Shown piece by piece: positions 48,716 through 57,376 of a stretch of DNA of 64,000 nucleotides (positions are counted from its first letter, which is position 1; every line of letters starts with the position of its first letter). The position numbers were made by a program, and so were the translations under genes. A model generated the notes under the pieces. It was given only the letters and a program-made list of their open reading frames with translations, was not told the DNA's origin and made no database searches. Source of the DNA: VRUE01 sp963706605 (GTDB lineage Bacteria; Actinomycetota; Thermoleophilia; Solirubrobacterales; 70-9); contig OY970165.1 of NCBI GenBank assembly GCA_963706605.1, positions 992,001-1,056,000 on the forward strand, read 5' to 3'.

Positions 48716-48821
48716 GCGACGCCGCGCGCGGCCAAGCAGATCAAGGACGCAGAGAGCGTGGCGTGCTCTGCACGCGAGCGACCGAGGACGCGGATATGCG
48801 CAGCGCCGCGCGCGGCGTCGC
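48716..48821. repeat. Structured element, family D copy 2 (72-base core with private outer stem)
   Basis: Core 48733-48804 matches 29190-29261 at 69 of 72 positions, including GCGTGC-TCT-GCACGC. The outer stem here is 17 bp and perfect, GCGACGCCGCGCGCGGC with GCCGCGCGCGGCGTCGC, and has no similarity to the GTGTGTGAC stem of copy 1. It occupies the gap between the helicase loader and purA, ending 23 bases before the purA ATG. Confidence 0.9.
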
Positions 48822-48844
48822 AACCAGTCACAATCTCCGGCGGC

Positions 48845-50209
48845 ATGCCAGGCATCGTCATAGTCGGCGCACAATGGGGCGACGAGGGGAAGGGCAAGGT
48901 CGTTGACCTGCTCGCCGAGCGCGCTGAGGCGATCGTGCGCTTCCAGGGCGGTAACAACGCCGGCCACACGATCGTCCGCGACGGCGAGGAGTTCAAGTTC
49001 CACCTGATCCCTTCCGGCATCCTCTATCCGGACAAGATCTGCGCGATCGGCAACGGAGTGGTCCTGGACCCGCGCATCCTGCTGGGGGAGATCGACGGGC
49101 TGAAGCGGCGCCGAATCGACGTCGGCAACCTGCGGATCTCCGCCAACGCGCACCTGATCATGCCCTACCACGTGCTGCTCGACACGGCCGGCGAGGTGAA
49201 GCTCGGCAAGCTCTCGATCGGCACCACGCGACGAGGAATCGGCCCCTGCTACGCCGACAAGGCCCTGCGGCTCGGCATCCGCGTCCAGGATCTGCTCGAC
49301 GAGAAGATCCTGCGCAAGAAGATCATGGCGGCGCTCGAGCCCAAGCAACAGGCCCTGCGTGAACTCTCGGTGCAGCGCCGCAAACTGCGCAAGGAGGCCG
49401 GCGAGGGAGGCGACCAGGCAGTCGCCGACGCTCCCGACCCGCGCCTCGACCTGCACACGATGACCGAGGAGTTCACGGGCTACGGCCACCGCCTCGAGCC
49501 ACACATCGCCGACACCGCCCGGCTCTGCTGGGAGACGCTGGACGGTGGCGGCACGGTGCTCTTCGAGGGGGCCCAGGCAACCCTGCTCGATCTCGATCAC
49601 GGCACCTATCCGTTCGTCACCTCTTCCAACCCGATCGCCGGCGCGGCCTGCGTCGGGGCCGGAGTGGGGCCGACAGACATCGACGAGGTCTGGGGGGTCG
49701 CCAAGGCCTACGCGACGCGGGTTGGCGCCGGTCCCTTCCCGACCGAGCTCGACGACGCGGTCGGCCGCCACATGCTGGAGCGCGGCCACGAGTACGGGAC
49801 GACGACGGGGCGCGAGCGGCGCTGCGGCTGGATGGACCTGGTCGCCCTGCGCTACGCCGTCCGCCTCAACCGGATGAGCGCCTTGACGATCACCAAGCTC
49901 GACGTCCTCAGCGGCATCGACAAGCTGCGGGTGGCCGTGCGCTACCGCTCACGCGAGGGGGCGATCTTCGACAGCTTCCCCTACCACCAGTCGATCCTGC
50001 ACTCGGCCGAACCCGAGTACGAGGAGCTGCCCGGCTTCGAGGCCGACCTGAGCGCCTCCCGCGGCGAGGCGGACCTGCCGCCCCAGGCCCGCGCCTACCT
50101 CGACTTCATCGCCGATTTCGTCGACGTCCCGATCCGGCTGGTCGGCGTCGGTCCCAGCCGCGACCAGGTGGTCTGGATCGGCGAGGAACCGAGTCTCCAA
50201 GCGGCCTGA
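48845..50209 (+). CDS. purA: Adenylosuccinate synthetase
   Basis: 454 residues. It makes adenylosuccinate from IMP, aspartate and GTP. N-terminal GAQWGDEGKGKVVDLLA, then FQGGNNAGHTIV with the catalytic His, a DLDHGTYPFVT segment, TTGRERRCGWMD and the C-terminal GVGPSRDQVVW loop are all family signatures. About 25 residues near 160-185 (KKIMAALEPKQQ... to EGGDQAV) are a lineage-specific insertion in the helical part. ATG 48845 begins the family N-terminus (PGIVIVGAQWG), so the longer open frame before it is not used. Confidence 0.97.
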   Translation: MPGIVIVGAQWGDEGKGKVVDLLAERAEAIVRFQGGNNAGHTIVRDGEEFKFHLIPSGILYPDKICAIGNGVVLDPRILLGEIDGLKRRRIDVGNLRISANAHLIMPYHVLLDTAGEVKLGKLSIGTTRRGIGPCYADKALRLGIRVQDLLDEKILRKKIMAALEPKQQALRELSVQRRKLRKEAGEGGDQAVADAPDPRLDLHTMTEEFTGYGHRLEPHIADTARLCWETLDGGGTVLFEGAQATLLDLDHGTYPFVTSSNPIAGAACVGAGVGPTDIDEVWGVAKAYATRVGAGPFPTELDDAVGRHMLERGHEYGTTTGRERRCGWMDLVALRYAVRLNRMSALTITKLDVLSGIDKLRVAVRYRSREGAIFDSFPYHQSILHSAEPEYEELPGFEADLSASRGEADLPPQARAYLDFIADFVDVPIRLVGVGPSRDQVVWIGEEPSLQAA

Positions 50210-50268
50210 CTGGAGCACAGCGGGGTACAGGAGTCGCCATTTCGCGCCTCCTGGTCTAGAGTCTTGGT

Positions 50269-50958
50269 GTGGCTTCCGGTAGACGCACCGCTAGGGTGAA
50301 CGAGCGACTGCCAAGGGGTCGTCACGGGCTACCGCGGGAGGCGGTGACGGAGTCCCAACGGCGTCGGATCCTGCAAGCGATGATCGAGGTCGTCGCCGAG
50401 CGCGGCTACCCGGAGACGCGGGTCGTCGACGTGATCGGCGTCGCCGGCGTATCGAGAAAGACGTTCTACGAGCTGTTCGCCAGCAAGGAGGACTGCTTCC
50501 TCGCTGCCTATGACGTGCTGCTCGGCAACCTGCTCGGCGACACCGCGCGGGGGTTCGAGTCGAAGCCCGGCTCACCTTGGGCGGAGCGCGTCGCCGCGGG
50601 GCTCGGCGAGCTGCTCAAGCACCTCGCCGAGCACCCCGACGAGGGTCGCTTCGCGATCGTCGAGGTGCTGGCCGCGGGGCCGAAGGCGCTGGCACGGAGA
50701 GACGCAGCCCTGCGCCAGTTCACTGGATTCCTGGATGCGGGCCGGGCGGAGACATCGGTCGAGCTGCCGGGGATCACCTCGCTCTCGCTCGCCGGCGGCA
50801 TCAACGAGCTCCTCTACAGCGAGATCCTCCACGGCGCTTCTGCCCGGCTTCCCAGCCGGCTTCCGGACCTGATGTTCTGGATCACGCTGCCGTTCCTCGG
50901 ACCCGAGGGAGCGGCCGAGGAGCGCGAGCGGACCCGGCTTTCGATGCTCGAAGCCTGA
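50269..50958 (+). CDS. TetR-family transcriptional regulator
   Basis: 229 residues from GTG 50269. The helix-turn-helix domain lies at about 30-80: RILQAMIEVVAERGYPETRVVDVIGVAGVSRKTFYELFASKEDCF, a very typical TetR N-terminus. The remainder is an alpha-helical ligand domain of unknown specificity. TetR proteins often control lipid or transport genes, and the mce/MMPL cluster is close (though on the opposite strand and separated by two secreted-protein genes), so control of that cluster is a guess from position. The 59-base gap before it holds a short CAGGAG/CTCCTG inverted pair that could be an autoregulatory site. Confidence 0.88.
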   Translation: MASGRRTARVNERLPRGRHGLPREAVTESQRRRILQAMIEVVAERGYPETRVVDVIGVAGVSRKTFYELFASKEDCFLAAYDVLLGNLLGDTARGFESKPGSPWAERVAAGLGELLKHLAEHPDEGRFAIVEVLAAGPKALARRDAALRQFTGFLDAGRAETSVELPGITSLSLAGGINELLYSEILHGASARLPSRLPDLMFWITLPFLGPEGAAEERERTRLSMLEA

Positions 50959-51104
50959 TTCGCGGCCTGTTAAGGCGCTCTTTTGCGTGAAACCGGGGGT
51001 TTACCTAAAGGCCGAGACTGGTAATTTGGCCAGGGAGGGAAGTTTCGCTTTTTCAAAGGCCGCAGCTCAGACGGGCAGGGCCAACAAAGGAGAGAGATAG
51101 CGAT

Positions 51105-51899
51105 ATGCGTAGAAACTTGATGTTGGCACTCGCCCTGGCAGCGGTGCTGTCCCTGGGCGTGGCGGCCATCGCGAGCGCGGTGCAGACCACGCTGCGGGCA
51201 GGCAATCTCGTGGTGACCTTCGGCGGCAGCACCTCGCCGAAAAAGCTGTCGAAGACCAAATACACGCCGGTCACCACGAACATCTTCGGCAAAATCACGA
51301 CCAGCGACGGGACCCACCCCTCGGCGTTCAGGGAAGCGGTCGTCGATATCGACAAGGACGTGAAAATCAACGTCAAGGGTTACCCGGTCTGCAAAGCGGG
51401 TCAGCTCGAGGCGCGCGACACCAAAGCCGCGTTGAAAGTCTGCGGCAACACGGTCCTCGGAGAAGGCACCGCGGATGCGGAGATCGCCTTCCCGGAACAG
51501 AAACCGATCCAGGTCCCAAGCCCGCTGATCGTCTTCAATGGCGGCGAAAAAGGCGGCAAGGTCACGTTGCTGATCCACACCTTCATCACGGTGCCGGCGC
51601 CGACCGCGATCGTCACCACGGTGACTATCTCGAGGAAAGGCTCGGGGATCCACTCGATCGCGAAAATTCCGGTGATAGCCGGCGGCAGCGGTTCGGCCCT
51701 CGACTTCAACTTCAAGCTCGGGAAAACGTACAGCTACAAGGGCAAGAAGGTGGGCTACTTCGAAGCGAGATGCCCGGATGGCGTCTTCAAGGTGAACGCG
51801 CCGAAAGTCCTCTTCAAAAACGAAGCCCAGGCGCCTGGCGTTGCGGCTACGACGGTGCTGAAGGGCAGTCTCGCGGTACCCTGCACGCCGAAGGGCTAG
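51105..51899 (+). CDS. Secreted Cys/GEG/FPEQ-framework protein, tandem copy 1
   Basis: 264 residues. A strong ribosome site (AGGAGAGAG) precedes the ATG by about 10 bases. The signal peptide is MRRNLMLALALAAVLSLGVA to about residue 26. The mature protein shows C96, C113, LGEG ending at 121 and FPEQ at 129-132, then FNGGEKGGKVTLLIHTF, LGKTYSYKGKK and a CP/C pair near the end. This spacing is the same as in the protein at 18902-19678. It is about three quarters identical, without gaps, to the next gene. Function unknown; extracellular. A terminator follows at 51937. The 146-base gap before it has an AT-rich stretch near 51000-51035 that may be its promoter. Confidence 0.8.
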   Translation: MRRNLMLALALAAVLSLGVAAIASAVQTTLRAGNLVVTFGGSTSPKKLSKTKYTPVTTNIFGKITTSDGTHPSAFREAVVDIDKDVKINVKGYPVCKAGQLEARDTKAALKVCGNTVLGEGTADAEIAFPEQKPIQVPSPLIVFNGGEKGGKVTLLIHTFITVPAPTAIVTTVTISRKGSGIHSIAKIPVIAGGSGSALDFNFKLGKTYSYKGKKVGYFEARCPDGVFKVNAPKVLFKNEAQAPGVAATTVLKGSLAVPCTPKG

Positions 51900-51936
51900 C
51901 AGAACGAATCTGACCTTCGTCTCAGGACGGACAGGG

Positions 51937-51967
51937 GAAAAGGGCGGCCTTCGGGCCGCCCTTTTTT
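51937..51967 (+). terminator. Intrinsic terminator after the first tandem secreted gene
   Basis: GGGCGGCC, loop TTCG, GGCCGCCC, followed by TTTTTT. A textbook plus-strand terminator about 40 bases after the stop codon, so the two tandem genes are separate transcription units. Confidence 0.93.
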
Positions 51968-52072
51968 GTGCCATGACCGCCGGGGTTGGGTCCATCGCTG
52001 GTAGCTTCTCGGTACTTATTGGGGTTATGACCATGTGCTCAGGTCCCGAGAGGACTGAGAAGGAGAGGGGAT

Positions 52073-52867
52073 ATGCGTAAAGACTTGATGCGGGCACTTG
52101 CCCTGGCAGCGGTGCTGTCCTTGGGCGTCGCGGCGGTGGCCAGCGCGACCAAGACCAGGATCGTGGCGGGCAACCTGGCCCTCACGTTCGGTAGCACCTT
52201 CTCACCGAAGAAGCTGGCGAAGCAAGAGCTCACGCCGTTCACCGCGAGCATCTTCGGCAAGATCGAAACCACCGACGGGACCCACCCCTCGGCGTTCAGG
52301 GAAACGGTCGTTGACGTGGACAAGGACATCTCGGTCAGCGTCAAGGGTTTGCCGGTCTGCAAAGCGAGCCAGCTCGAGGAGACGAACACCAAGGACGCGC
52401 TGAGAGCGTGCGGAGACACGGTGCTTGGCGAAGGCAGCGCGGACGCAGAGATCGCGTTCCCTGAACAGCCACCGATCAAGGTTCACAGCCCCTTGATCGT
52501 CTTCAACGGCGGCGAAAAAGGCGGCAAGGTCACGTTGCTGATCCACACCTTCATCACCGTGCCGGCGCCAACGGCAATCGTCACCACCGTGACGATTCAG
52601 AGGAAAGGCAGCGGCCTCCACTCGATCGCGAAAGTCCCCGCTATCGCGGGTGGCAGCGGCTCGGCGCTCGATTTCAGCTTCAAGCTCGGACGGACGTTCA
52701 CCTATAAGGGCAAGAAGAAGGGCTACCTGGAAGCAAAATGCCCGGATGGCGTCTTCAAGGTCAACACGCCGAAAACCCTCTTCAAGAACGAAGCCCAGGT
52801 GCCTGGGGTCGCCCCCACGACGGTGCTGAAGGGGAGCCTGGCCATACCCTGCACGCCGAAGGGCTAG
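52073..52867 (+). CDS. Secreted Cys/GEG/FPEQ-framework protein, tandem copy 2
   Basis: 264 residues, same length as the preceding gene and alignable without gaps. Signal peptide MRKDLMRALALAAVLSLGVA to about 26. The cysteines, the LGEG and FPEQ motifs, and the segment FNGGEKGGKVTLLIHTFITV are unchanged from its partner; differences concentrate in the first 60 mature residues and in surface-like charged positions. It has its own ribosome site (GAGAAGGAGAGG) and an own terminator. A recent tandem duplication, with both copies kept intact, indicates a selected role. Convergent with the last mce gene. Confidence 0.8.
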   Translation: MRKDLMRALALAAVLSLGVAAVASATKTRIVAGNLALTFGSTFSPKKLAKQELTPFTASIFGKIETTDGTHPSAFRETVVDVDKDISVSVKGLPVCKASQLEETNTKDALRACGDTVLGEGSADAEIAFPEQPPIKVHSPLIVFNGGEKGGKVTLLIHTFITVPAPTAIVTTVTIQRKGSGLHSIAKVPAIAGGSGSALDFSFKLGRTFTYKGKKKGYLEAKCPDGVFKVNTPKTLFKNEAQVPGVAPTTVLKGSLAIPCTPKG

Positions 52868-52890
52868 CGCGAAGCCGACCTCGCCCCAAA

Positions 52891-52930
52891 GAGACGAAAT
52901 GGGCGGCATCCGAGCCGCCCATTTCGTCTC
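52891..52930. terminator. Bidirectional hairpin between the secreted gene and the mce operon
   Basis: A 17-bp perfect stem, GAGACGAAATGGGCGGC with GCCGCCCATTTCGTCTC, with a 6-base loop ATCCGA. It lies between two convergent stop codons (52867 and 52933) and would act for both strands, with ATTTCGTCTC-type downstream sequence in place of a long T-tract. Confidence 0.75.
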
Positions 52931-52932
52931 GC

Positions 52933-54477
52933 CTATTTGCCCTGTTCGAAGGTGTGCTGGTAGATCGTCGACGGGCCGCTGCCGTAAATCGGCTTGAACG
53001 GGGCCTGGGGGCTGCAACCGGGAGCCGGGATCGTTGCTGAGCTGCCCTGGCCGGCGAACGCGTAGGTCTTGAGTCGTTCAAAGAGTTCGGTCGCTTTTTT
53101 CACGTCACCATTGGTGCGCTGGTTGAAGGCCGGCTCGTTCGGGGTATTGGGATCGAGCGTCGCCGTGATCCCCGAGCTGCACTGGCGGGTGTCGAAGTTG
53201 AGCAGGCCTTCGGCGAGGTGCTTCGAGGCGAGCGGCTGACTGTAGGCGCTGTTGCGGTTGGTGGTGAGGCGGTTCGGGTAGGTGGCCAGCGATTCGGGGC
53301 CGAACGGGCCGAGCGCTCGCAGGTAGTGGATCTGCTTGCCGGTCGAGCTGAGGTGGACCGCGTTGGTGGCGGCGGTGACATTGCCCAGCGTCGCGGCGAT
53401 CTCGTTCTTGTAGAGGCCGAGTCCGGTGAGGATCGGGTTGAGGTTGCGCAGGAAGGGGTCGAGCGAGCGCAGCAAGATGGGGAAGTCTCCGCGGAGGAAC
53501 TTGCGCAGTGCGGGAAAGCCGGTCGGCGCGCGATCGATCACCGTTTCCAGCCCTTCGAAGAGGCCCTTCGCCTGCGGCGCGAACTTCGAGAAGGCGATCA
53601 GGGTCGGCGAGAGCTGTTCGGCGGCAGGTACGAGCTGGCGCATCAACGGATCGGTGTTGAGGGCAAACTCTTTCAGCCGGTTGAGGGTCAGCTTCGACTC
53701 GTCCTCGAAGGTCGGGAAGGCGCGGAAGAGGGCTTCGATGTCGTGGTCACGGGCCGCGGTGGTGCGGAAAACGGCGTTGGAGTTGCGGATCAGGCCGGCG
53801 AGCTGTCCTTCGCGTCCACGCAGGGCACGGAAGGTGACGGCGCCGTTGCGGAACAGCTGTTTCACCGCGAGACGCTGCGTGTCGAGGATGCGGAAGAGGC
53901 CGTCGAGTTCGGAGAAGAACGGGTCGAACTCGGCGAAGGCGTTGGAGAAGTCCTGGCCGCGACCATGGATCGCGATCGCGGCGTTCTGCATCCATTCCTG
54001 GAAGGCGCTGCGCGTGCGCGCGTCGAAGGTGCGGAAGATCTCGTCGAGCTGCACCGATTCCGCCACGTTGGCGCCGGCGAGCATGTCGCCGTCGTGCAGC
54101 TTGGGGCCATTCGAGTTGCCCGGCGTCAGTTCGACGTAGGTCTCGCCGAGCAGCGTCTTGGTGCGGAGGATGGCGCGCGTACCCTTCGGGATCGGCGCGT
54201 ACTGATCTTCGATGTCGACCGTCGCCAGCGCCTGCTGGCCGTTCGGCGCCTCTTCGATCTTCTCGACTTTGCCGACCGAGACGCCGGAGATCCGCACGTC
54301 GGACTGTTCGGCGAGCTGGGTGGCCTCGTTGAACGGGATCGTGAGCTGGTAGGGCTTGGCCTTGAACGGGGTCGGACCACCGAAGGTGATCCAGAGGAAG
54401 AGCAGGATTCCGAAGCAGGACAGCGCGAAGCCGGCGATGATCAGGAGCTGACCGGTGCTGGGGGCGCGCTTGCTCAC
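52933..54477 (-). CDS. Mce family protein, sixth gene of operon (MceF position)
   Basis: 514 residues. One membrane anchor at about 10-32 (LLIIAGFALSCFGILLFLWITF), an MlaD/Mce domain at about 40-120 (VRISGVSVGKVEKIEE, DQYAPIPKGTRAILRTKTLLGETYVELTPG), then a long helical domain (about 130-400) and a tail of about 100 residues with a Cys pair. Mce proteins form hexameric tubes that carry lipids or sterols from outside the cell to YrbE permeases. ATG 54477 overlaps the previous gene by 4 bases. Last gene of the operon, followed by a bidirectional hairpin. Confidence 0.9.
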   Translation of the reverse strand: MSKRAPSTGQLLIIAGFALSCFGILLFLWITFGGPTPFKAKPYQLTIPFNEATQLAEQSDVRISGVSVGKVEKIEEAPNGQQALATVDIEDQYAPIPKGTRAILRTKTLLGETYVELTPGNSNGPKLHDGDMLAGANVAESVQLDEIFRTFDARTRSAFQEWMQNAAIAIHGRGQDFSNAFAEFDPFFSELDGLFRILDTQRLAVKQLFRNGAVTFRALRGREGQLAGLIRNSNAVFRTTAARDHDIEALFRAFPTFEDESKLTLNRLKEFALNTDPLMRQLVPAAEQLSPTLIAFSKFAPQAKGLFEGLETVIDRAPTGFPALRKFLRGDFPILLRSLDPFLRNLNPILTGLGLYKNEIAATLGNVTAATNAVHLSSTGKQIHYLRALGPFGPESLATYPNRLTTNRNSAYSQPLASKHLAEGLLNFDTRQCSSGITATLDPNTPNEPAFNQRTNGDVKKATELFERLKTYAFAGQGSSATIPAPGCSPQAPFKPIYGSGPSTIYQHTFEQGK

Positions 54478-55874
54478 TTGGCTTCGCTGAATTCGCAGTG
54501 GCCGGTCGGGGTCGCAGCCGGAATTTCTTCCGGACTGGGGATGCGAGCTCCTTGGAGCAGGGTCTTCAGATAGGGCTTGAGGGACGTGGCGTTGAAAGCG
54601 AGGTAGGAGCTGTTGCAGGAGGCCATGATCAGGCTGCGGAGGATCGGACCGCCGGGATCGGTGAGGTTGAAGTTCGCGTTGAGATCGTGGTTGAGCCAGG
54701 GCAGGTAGAAGAGGAAGCTCTGCTTCTTCCCCTTCGGCTTGTAGGCGAGCTCGTTGAGGAAGCTGTTGAAGGCTCCCAGTGAGTTGCCGAAGTTGGTGAC
54801 CGACGTGTTGAGCCCTGGGGCGCCCTGGTTGAGGTGCGTCAGCACCGGCCGGATCTGTCGCGTGAAGGGCCGGATCTGGTCGCGGATCGGCGCCGTCGTC
54901 TGGCTGAACAGCCGCTCGTTCGCCTTGATCGCCGGCCCAAGCGCCTGTGCCTGCGGGATCAGGCCGAGCAGCGCCGGGCGGGCCACGGTCGTGAAGCGAT
55001 CGGAGCTGGCCAGCGCCGATCGCAGCGCCGAGAGGGTGGAGGGGAACTCGACCAGCGATTCCTGGATCGATTGCTGCTGGTTGGCGAAGTTGCCGAGCGC
55101 CGCCTTCGAGGAGGTGACGAAGCGTTCCAGCTCGGTGTCGTGGCGGCCCAGCTCGGTCGTCAAAAGGCCGAAGTCGTGGATCACGCGGGCCAGCGCGACG
55201 CGGCGCTGGGCGACTGCGCGGTTGAGGTCGGCGATCGAGTGGGAGAAGGGCTGGAGGCGCCGCAACGCGCCGGAGAGCTGGCGGCCGCGGCCGCCGAAGC
55301 CCTGGGCCCCGCCGGCGACGAGCAGCTGCAGGTACTGCTGGGTGTCGGTGTCCAGCGCCGCGAAGAAGGCCTCCAGCGGGACACTTGGTTCGGTGCTGGA
55401 GAGCGGGAAGTTATGGCCGGCTTCGACATGGCCGCCACCACGGCCGGGGTCGATCTCCACGGTCATGTCGTTGAGGTTGGTTTTGGGCCGCAACAGCAGG
55501 GTCGCGTTGGGGTGGATCAGCGTCAGGTACTTCGGCTCGACGTCCATGCCGACAACCGCGTGGCCTTCCTCGAGGTCGACCGAGGAGATCTTGCCGACCT
55601 GGACGCCGGCGATCACGACCGCCTGGCCCTGACCCGGCGTCACCGCCTGAGCGTTGTTGAAGTCCGCCGTGAGGTGAACGAAATCTTCGCCGACGAAGGG
55701 GGCCCAGGAGGGCAGCGAGGCTTTCTGCTGGGTGAAGATCCAGAGCGTCATCACGATCGCGGCGAGAACGAGAATGGCGATCGCGATCGTGTCTTTGCCG
55801 CGGCCGCGCGATTGGCGCGAGAGCGAGGCGCGGAAGTGCTTCCAGCGGCTTCTCTTGGGAGCCGGCTCGGTCAT
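54474..55874 (-). CDS. Mce family protein, fifth gene of operon (MceE position)
   Basis: 466 residues from ATG 55874, chosen because it overlaps the upstream stop by 4 bases (ATGA); a longer frame to 56027 runs inside the previous gene. A basic N-terminus is followed by a membrane helix at about 25-50 (TIAIAILVLAAIVMTLWIF), then an Mce domain (GQAVVIAGVQVGKISSVDLEEGHAVVGMDV, LRPKTNLNDMTVEIDPG) and a long helical segment. Mycobacterial MceE proteins are lipoproteins; no lipobox cysteine is present here. Confidence 0.9.
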   Translation of the reverse strand: MTEPAPKRSRWKHFRASLSRQSRGRGKDTIAIAILVLAAIVMTLWIFTQQKASLPSWAPFVGEDFVHLTADFNNAQAVTPGQGQAVVIAGVQVGKISSVDLEEGHAVVGMDVEPKYLTLIHPNATLLLRPKTNLNDMTVEIDPGRGGGHVEAGHNFPLSSTEPSVPLEAFFAALDTDTQQYLQLLVAGGAQGFGGRGRQLSGALRRLQPFSHSIADLNRAVAQRRVALARVIHDFGLLTTELGRHDTELERFVTSSKAALGNFANQQQSIQESLVEFPSTLSALRSALASSDRFTTVARPALLGLIPQAQALGPAIKANERLFSQTTAPIRDQIRPFTRQIRPVLTHLNQGAPGLNTSVTNFGNSLGAFNSFLNELAYKPKGKKQSFLFYLPWLNHDLNANFNLTDPGGPILRSLIMASCNSSYLAFNATSLKPYLKTLLQGARIPSPEEIPAATPTGHCEFSEAK

Positions 55875-57376
55875 GGATTCACCGTCAGGCTCGGGGCGCC
55901 GACCTGCCCCAGCGGACCGTTGACGTCGGGCACCGGATTCGTGGAGCAGCGCACTTCCGGCTTCTTCGGCGGCCGGCCGCCGAGCTGCGGTTGCACGCCG
56001 AGCGTGGGAGCAACCGTATGGGCCCAATCCTGCCTGTCGGTGACCAGGTTTCCGGAAGGATTCTCCTGCTTCAGCAACACCCCACCTCCGCCGGGCTGAG
56101 CACGCAGATATGGACCGTTGCCATCGAAGTTCTGGGTTACACCTGAGAATTGGGCGAGGTAGTAGAAGAACTCACGATAGTTGGGCCCCCCGGTGCTGAA
56201 CCGATCGTTGATCGTCTGATTCCCGGTCGGCACCATGACCTTGCTCGTGCAGAGGCTGAGGCGGTTGATCTGCGGGATCGTGTTTGCCTTGCCGGCTTGC
56301 GTCGCCCCGGCGAGACCCGGCGTCGATTCGCGCAGGAGCTTCGCGACGCCGCCGAGCTCCTTACCGGAGAGCAACGGCCGAGCCTGGGCGGTCCACGGTT
56401 TCGCCGCGGCGATCAAGCCGGGTAGCTCCGCAACCGCCGGGCGCAGCTCGATCGAGTAGGCGCGCAGCGGCGGCAGGGTCTGGTTGAGGCTGACCAACGA
56501 CCTGCGCGCAGTGCTCAGGGCGGGCGCGAGGCGATGGACAGTGGTCGAGAGGTTCGCCGACTGGGCTGCCAGGGCGCCGGTGAAGGTGTTGAAGTTGACG
56601 ATCAGACCCTGCAGGTCCTGCTCGTGGTTGGCGAGGGCGCCGAAGGTGCGGCCGGCGCCGGCGATGAGGCGGGAGAGGTCGCCGGGACTCGTGCCGAGGA
56701 GGGCGTTGGTGACCTGGGCGCTGTAGCGGCCGGCGGGGCCGCCGTAGCGGAAGGCCCCGTTGAGGCCTTCGGCGCCGGTCTTGCCTTTCACCTCAGGCAG
56801 CTGGGTGGCGTCTTCGGCTGCCGTCGGCTTGTGGGTGAACGCGGTGCCGAGACCCTCCAGCAGGCGGCTGAGGTCGGCGCGGACGGGGGACTGCAGTGCG
56901 GTGAGGATCTGGTCGAGCTGCACCGCGGTCGAGGTGCGACTGACCGGGATCGTCGCGCCGCTGTCCATTTCCGGCGCGCTGGGGCTGCCGGGGATCAGGT
57001 CGACGAAGAAGTTGCCCTCGAGGAAGATCCGCGGCCGGATCTCGGCGAAGGCGTCGTCGTGGATCGGACGCCCCTTGCCTTCGACGGTGAAGGTGACCTC
57101 GGTGTTGTCGCCGTCGCGCCCGACTTCGATCACTTTGCCGACGTCGACCCCGGCAATCCGCACCGGCGAGTTGGTGGAGATGTTGACCCCGTTCGAGAAG
57201 GTGGCGTGCAGCGTGTAGCCGTAGCCGGTGAAGGGGATGTGTTTGGTGAACGCCAGGTATGGCCCGACCGTGAAGATAAGGATGAAGATCACCGCGATCA
57301 TCGCGTTGCTGGGCCGCCACTTGAAACGGCTGTCGGTGGCCCCGGCCCTGGTGTCGCGCTCCGGTAGGCGTCCCAT
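55871..57376 (-). CDS. Mce family protein, fourth gene of operon (MceD position)
   Basis: 501 residues. A membrane helix at about 25-42 (MIAVIFILIFTVGPYLAF), Mce domain about 48-135 (SPVRIAGVDVGKVIEVGRD, IFLEGNFFVDLIPGSPS), then a helical region and a Pro/Gly-rich tail of about 60 residues. The ATG shares one base with the stop of the previous gene (TGATG). The order and coupling imply co-assembly with the other five Mce proteins in one heterohexameric channel, as known for mycobacterial systems. Confidence 0.9.
   Translation of the reverse strand: MGRLPERDTRAGATDSRFKWRPSNAMIAVIFILIFTVGPYLAFTKHIPFTGYGYTLHATFSNGVNISTNSPVRIAGVDVGKVIEVGRDGDNTEVTFTVEGKGRPIHDDAFAEIRPRIFLEGNFFVDLIPGSPSAPEMDSGATIPVSRTSTAVQLDQILTALQSPVRADLSRLLEGLGTAFTHKPTAAEDATQLPEVKGKTGAEGLNGAFRYGGPAGRYSAQVTNALLGTSPGDLSRLIAGAGRTFGALANHEQDLQGLIVNFNTFTGALAAQSANLSTTVHRLAPALSTARRSLVSLNQTLPPLRAYSIELRPAVAELPGLIAAAKPWTAQARPLLSGKELGGVAKLLRESTPGLAGATQAGKANTIPQINRLSLCTSKVMVPTGNQTINDRFSTGGPNYREFFYYLAQFSGVTQNFDGNGPYLRAQPGGGGVLLKQENPSGNLVTDRQDWAHTVAPTLGVQPQLGGRPPKKPEVRCSTNPVPDVNGPLGQVGAPSLTVNP

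Noticed and set aside
29175..48821. Interpretation of family D as a purine riboswitch because copy 2 precedes purA
   Set aside because: Copy 1 precedes a membrane protein/epimerase pair in the opposite orientation, and the core does not resemble the purine or PRPP/ppGpp riboswitches I know.
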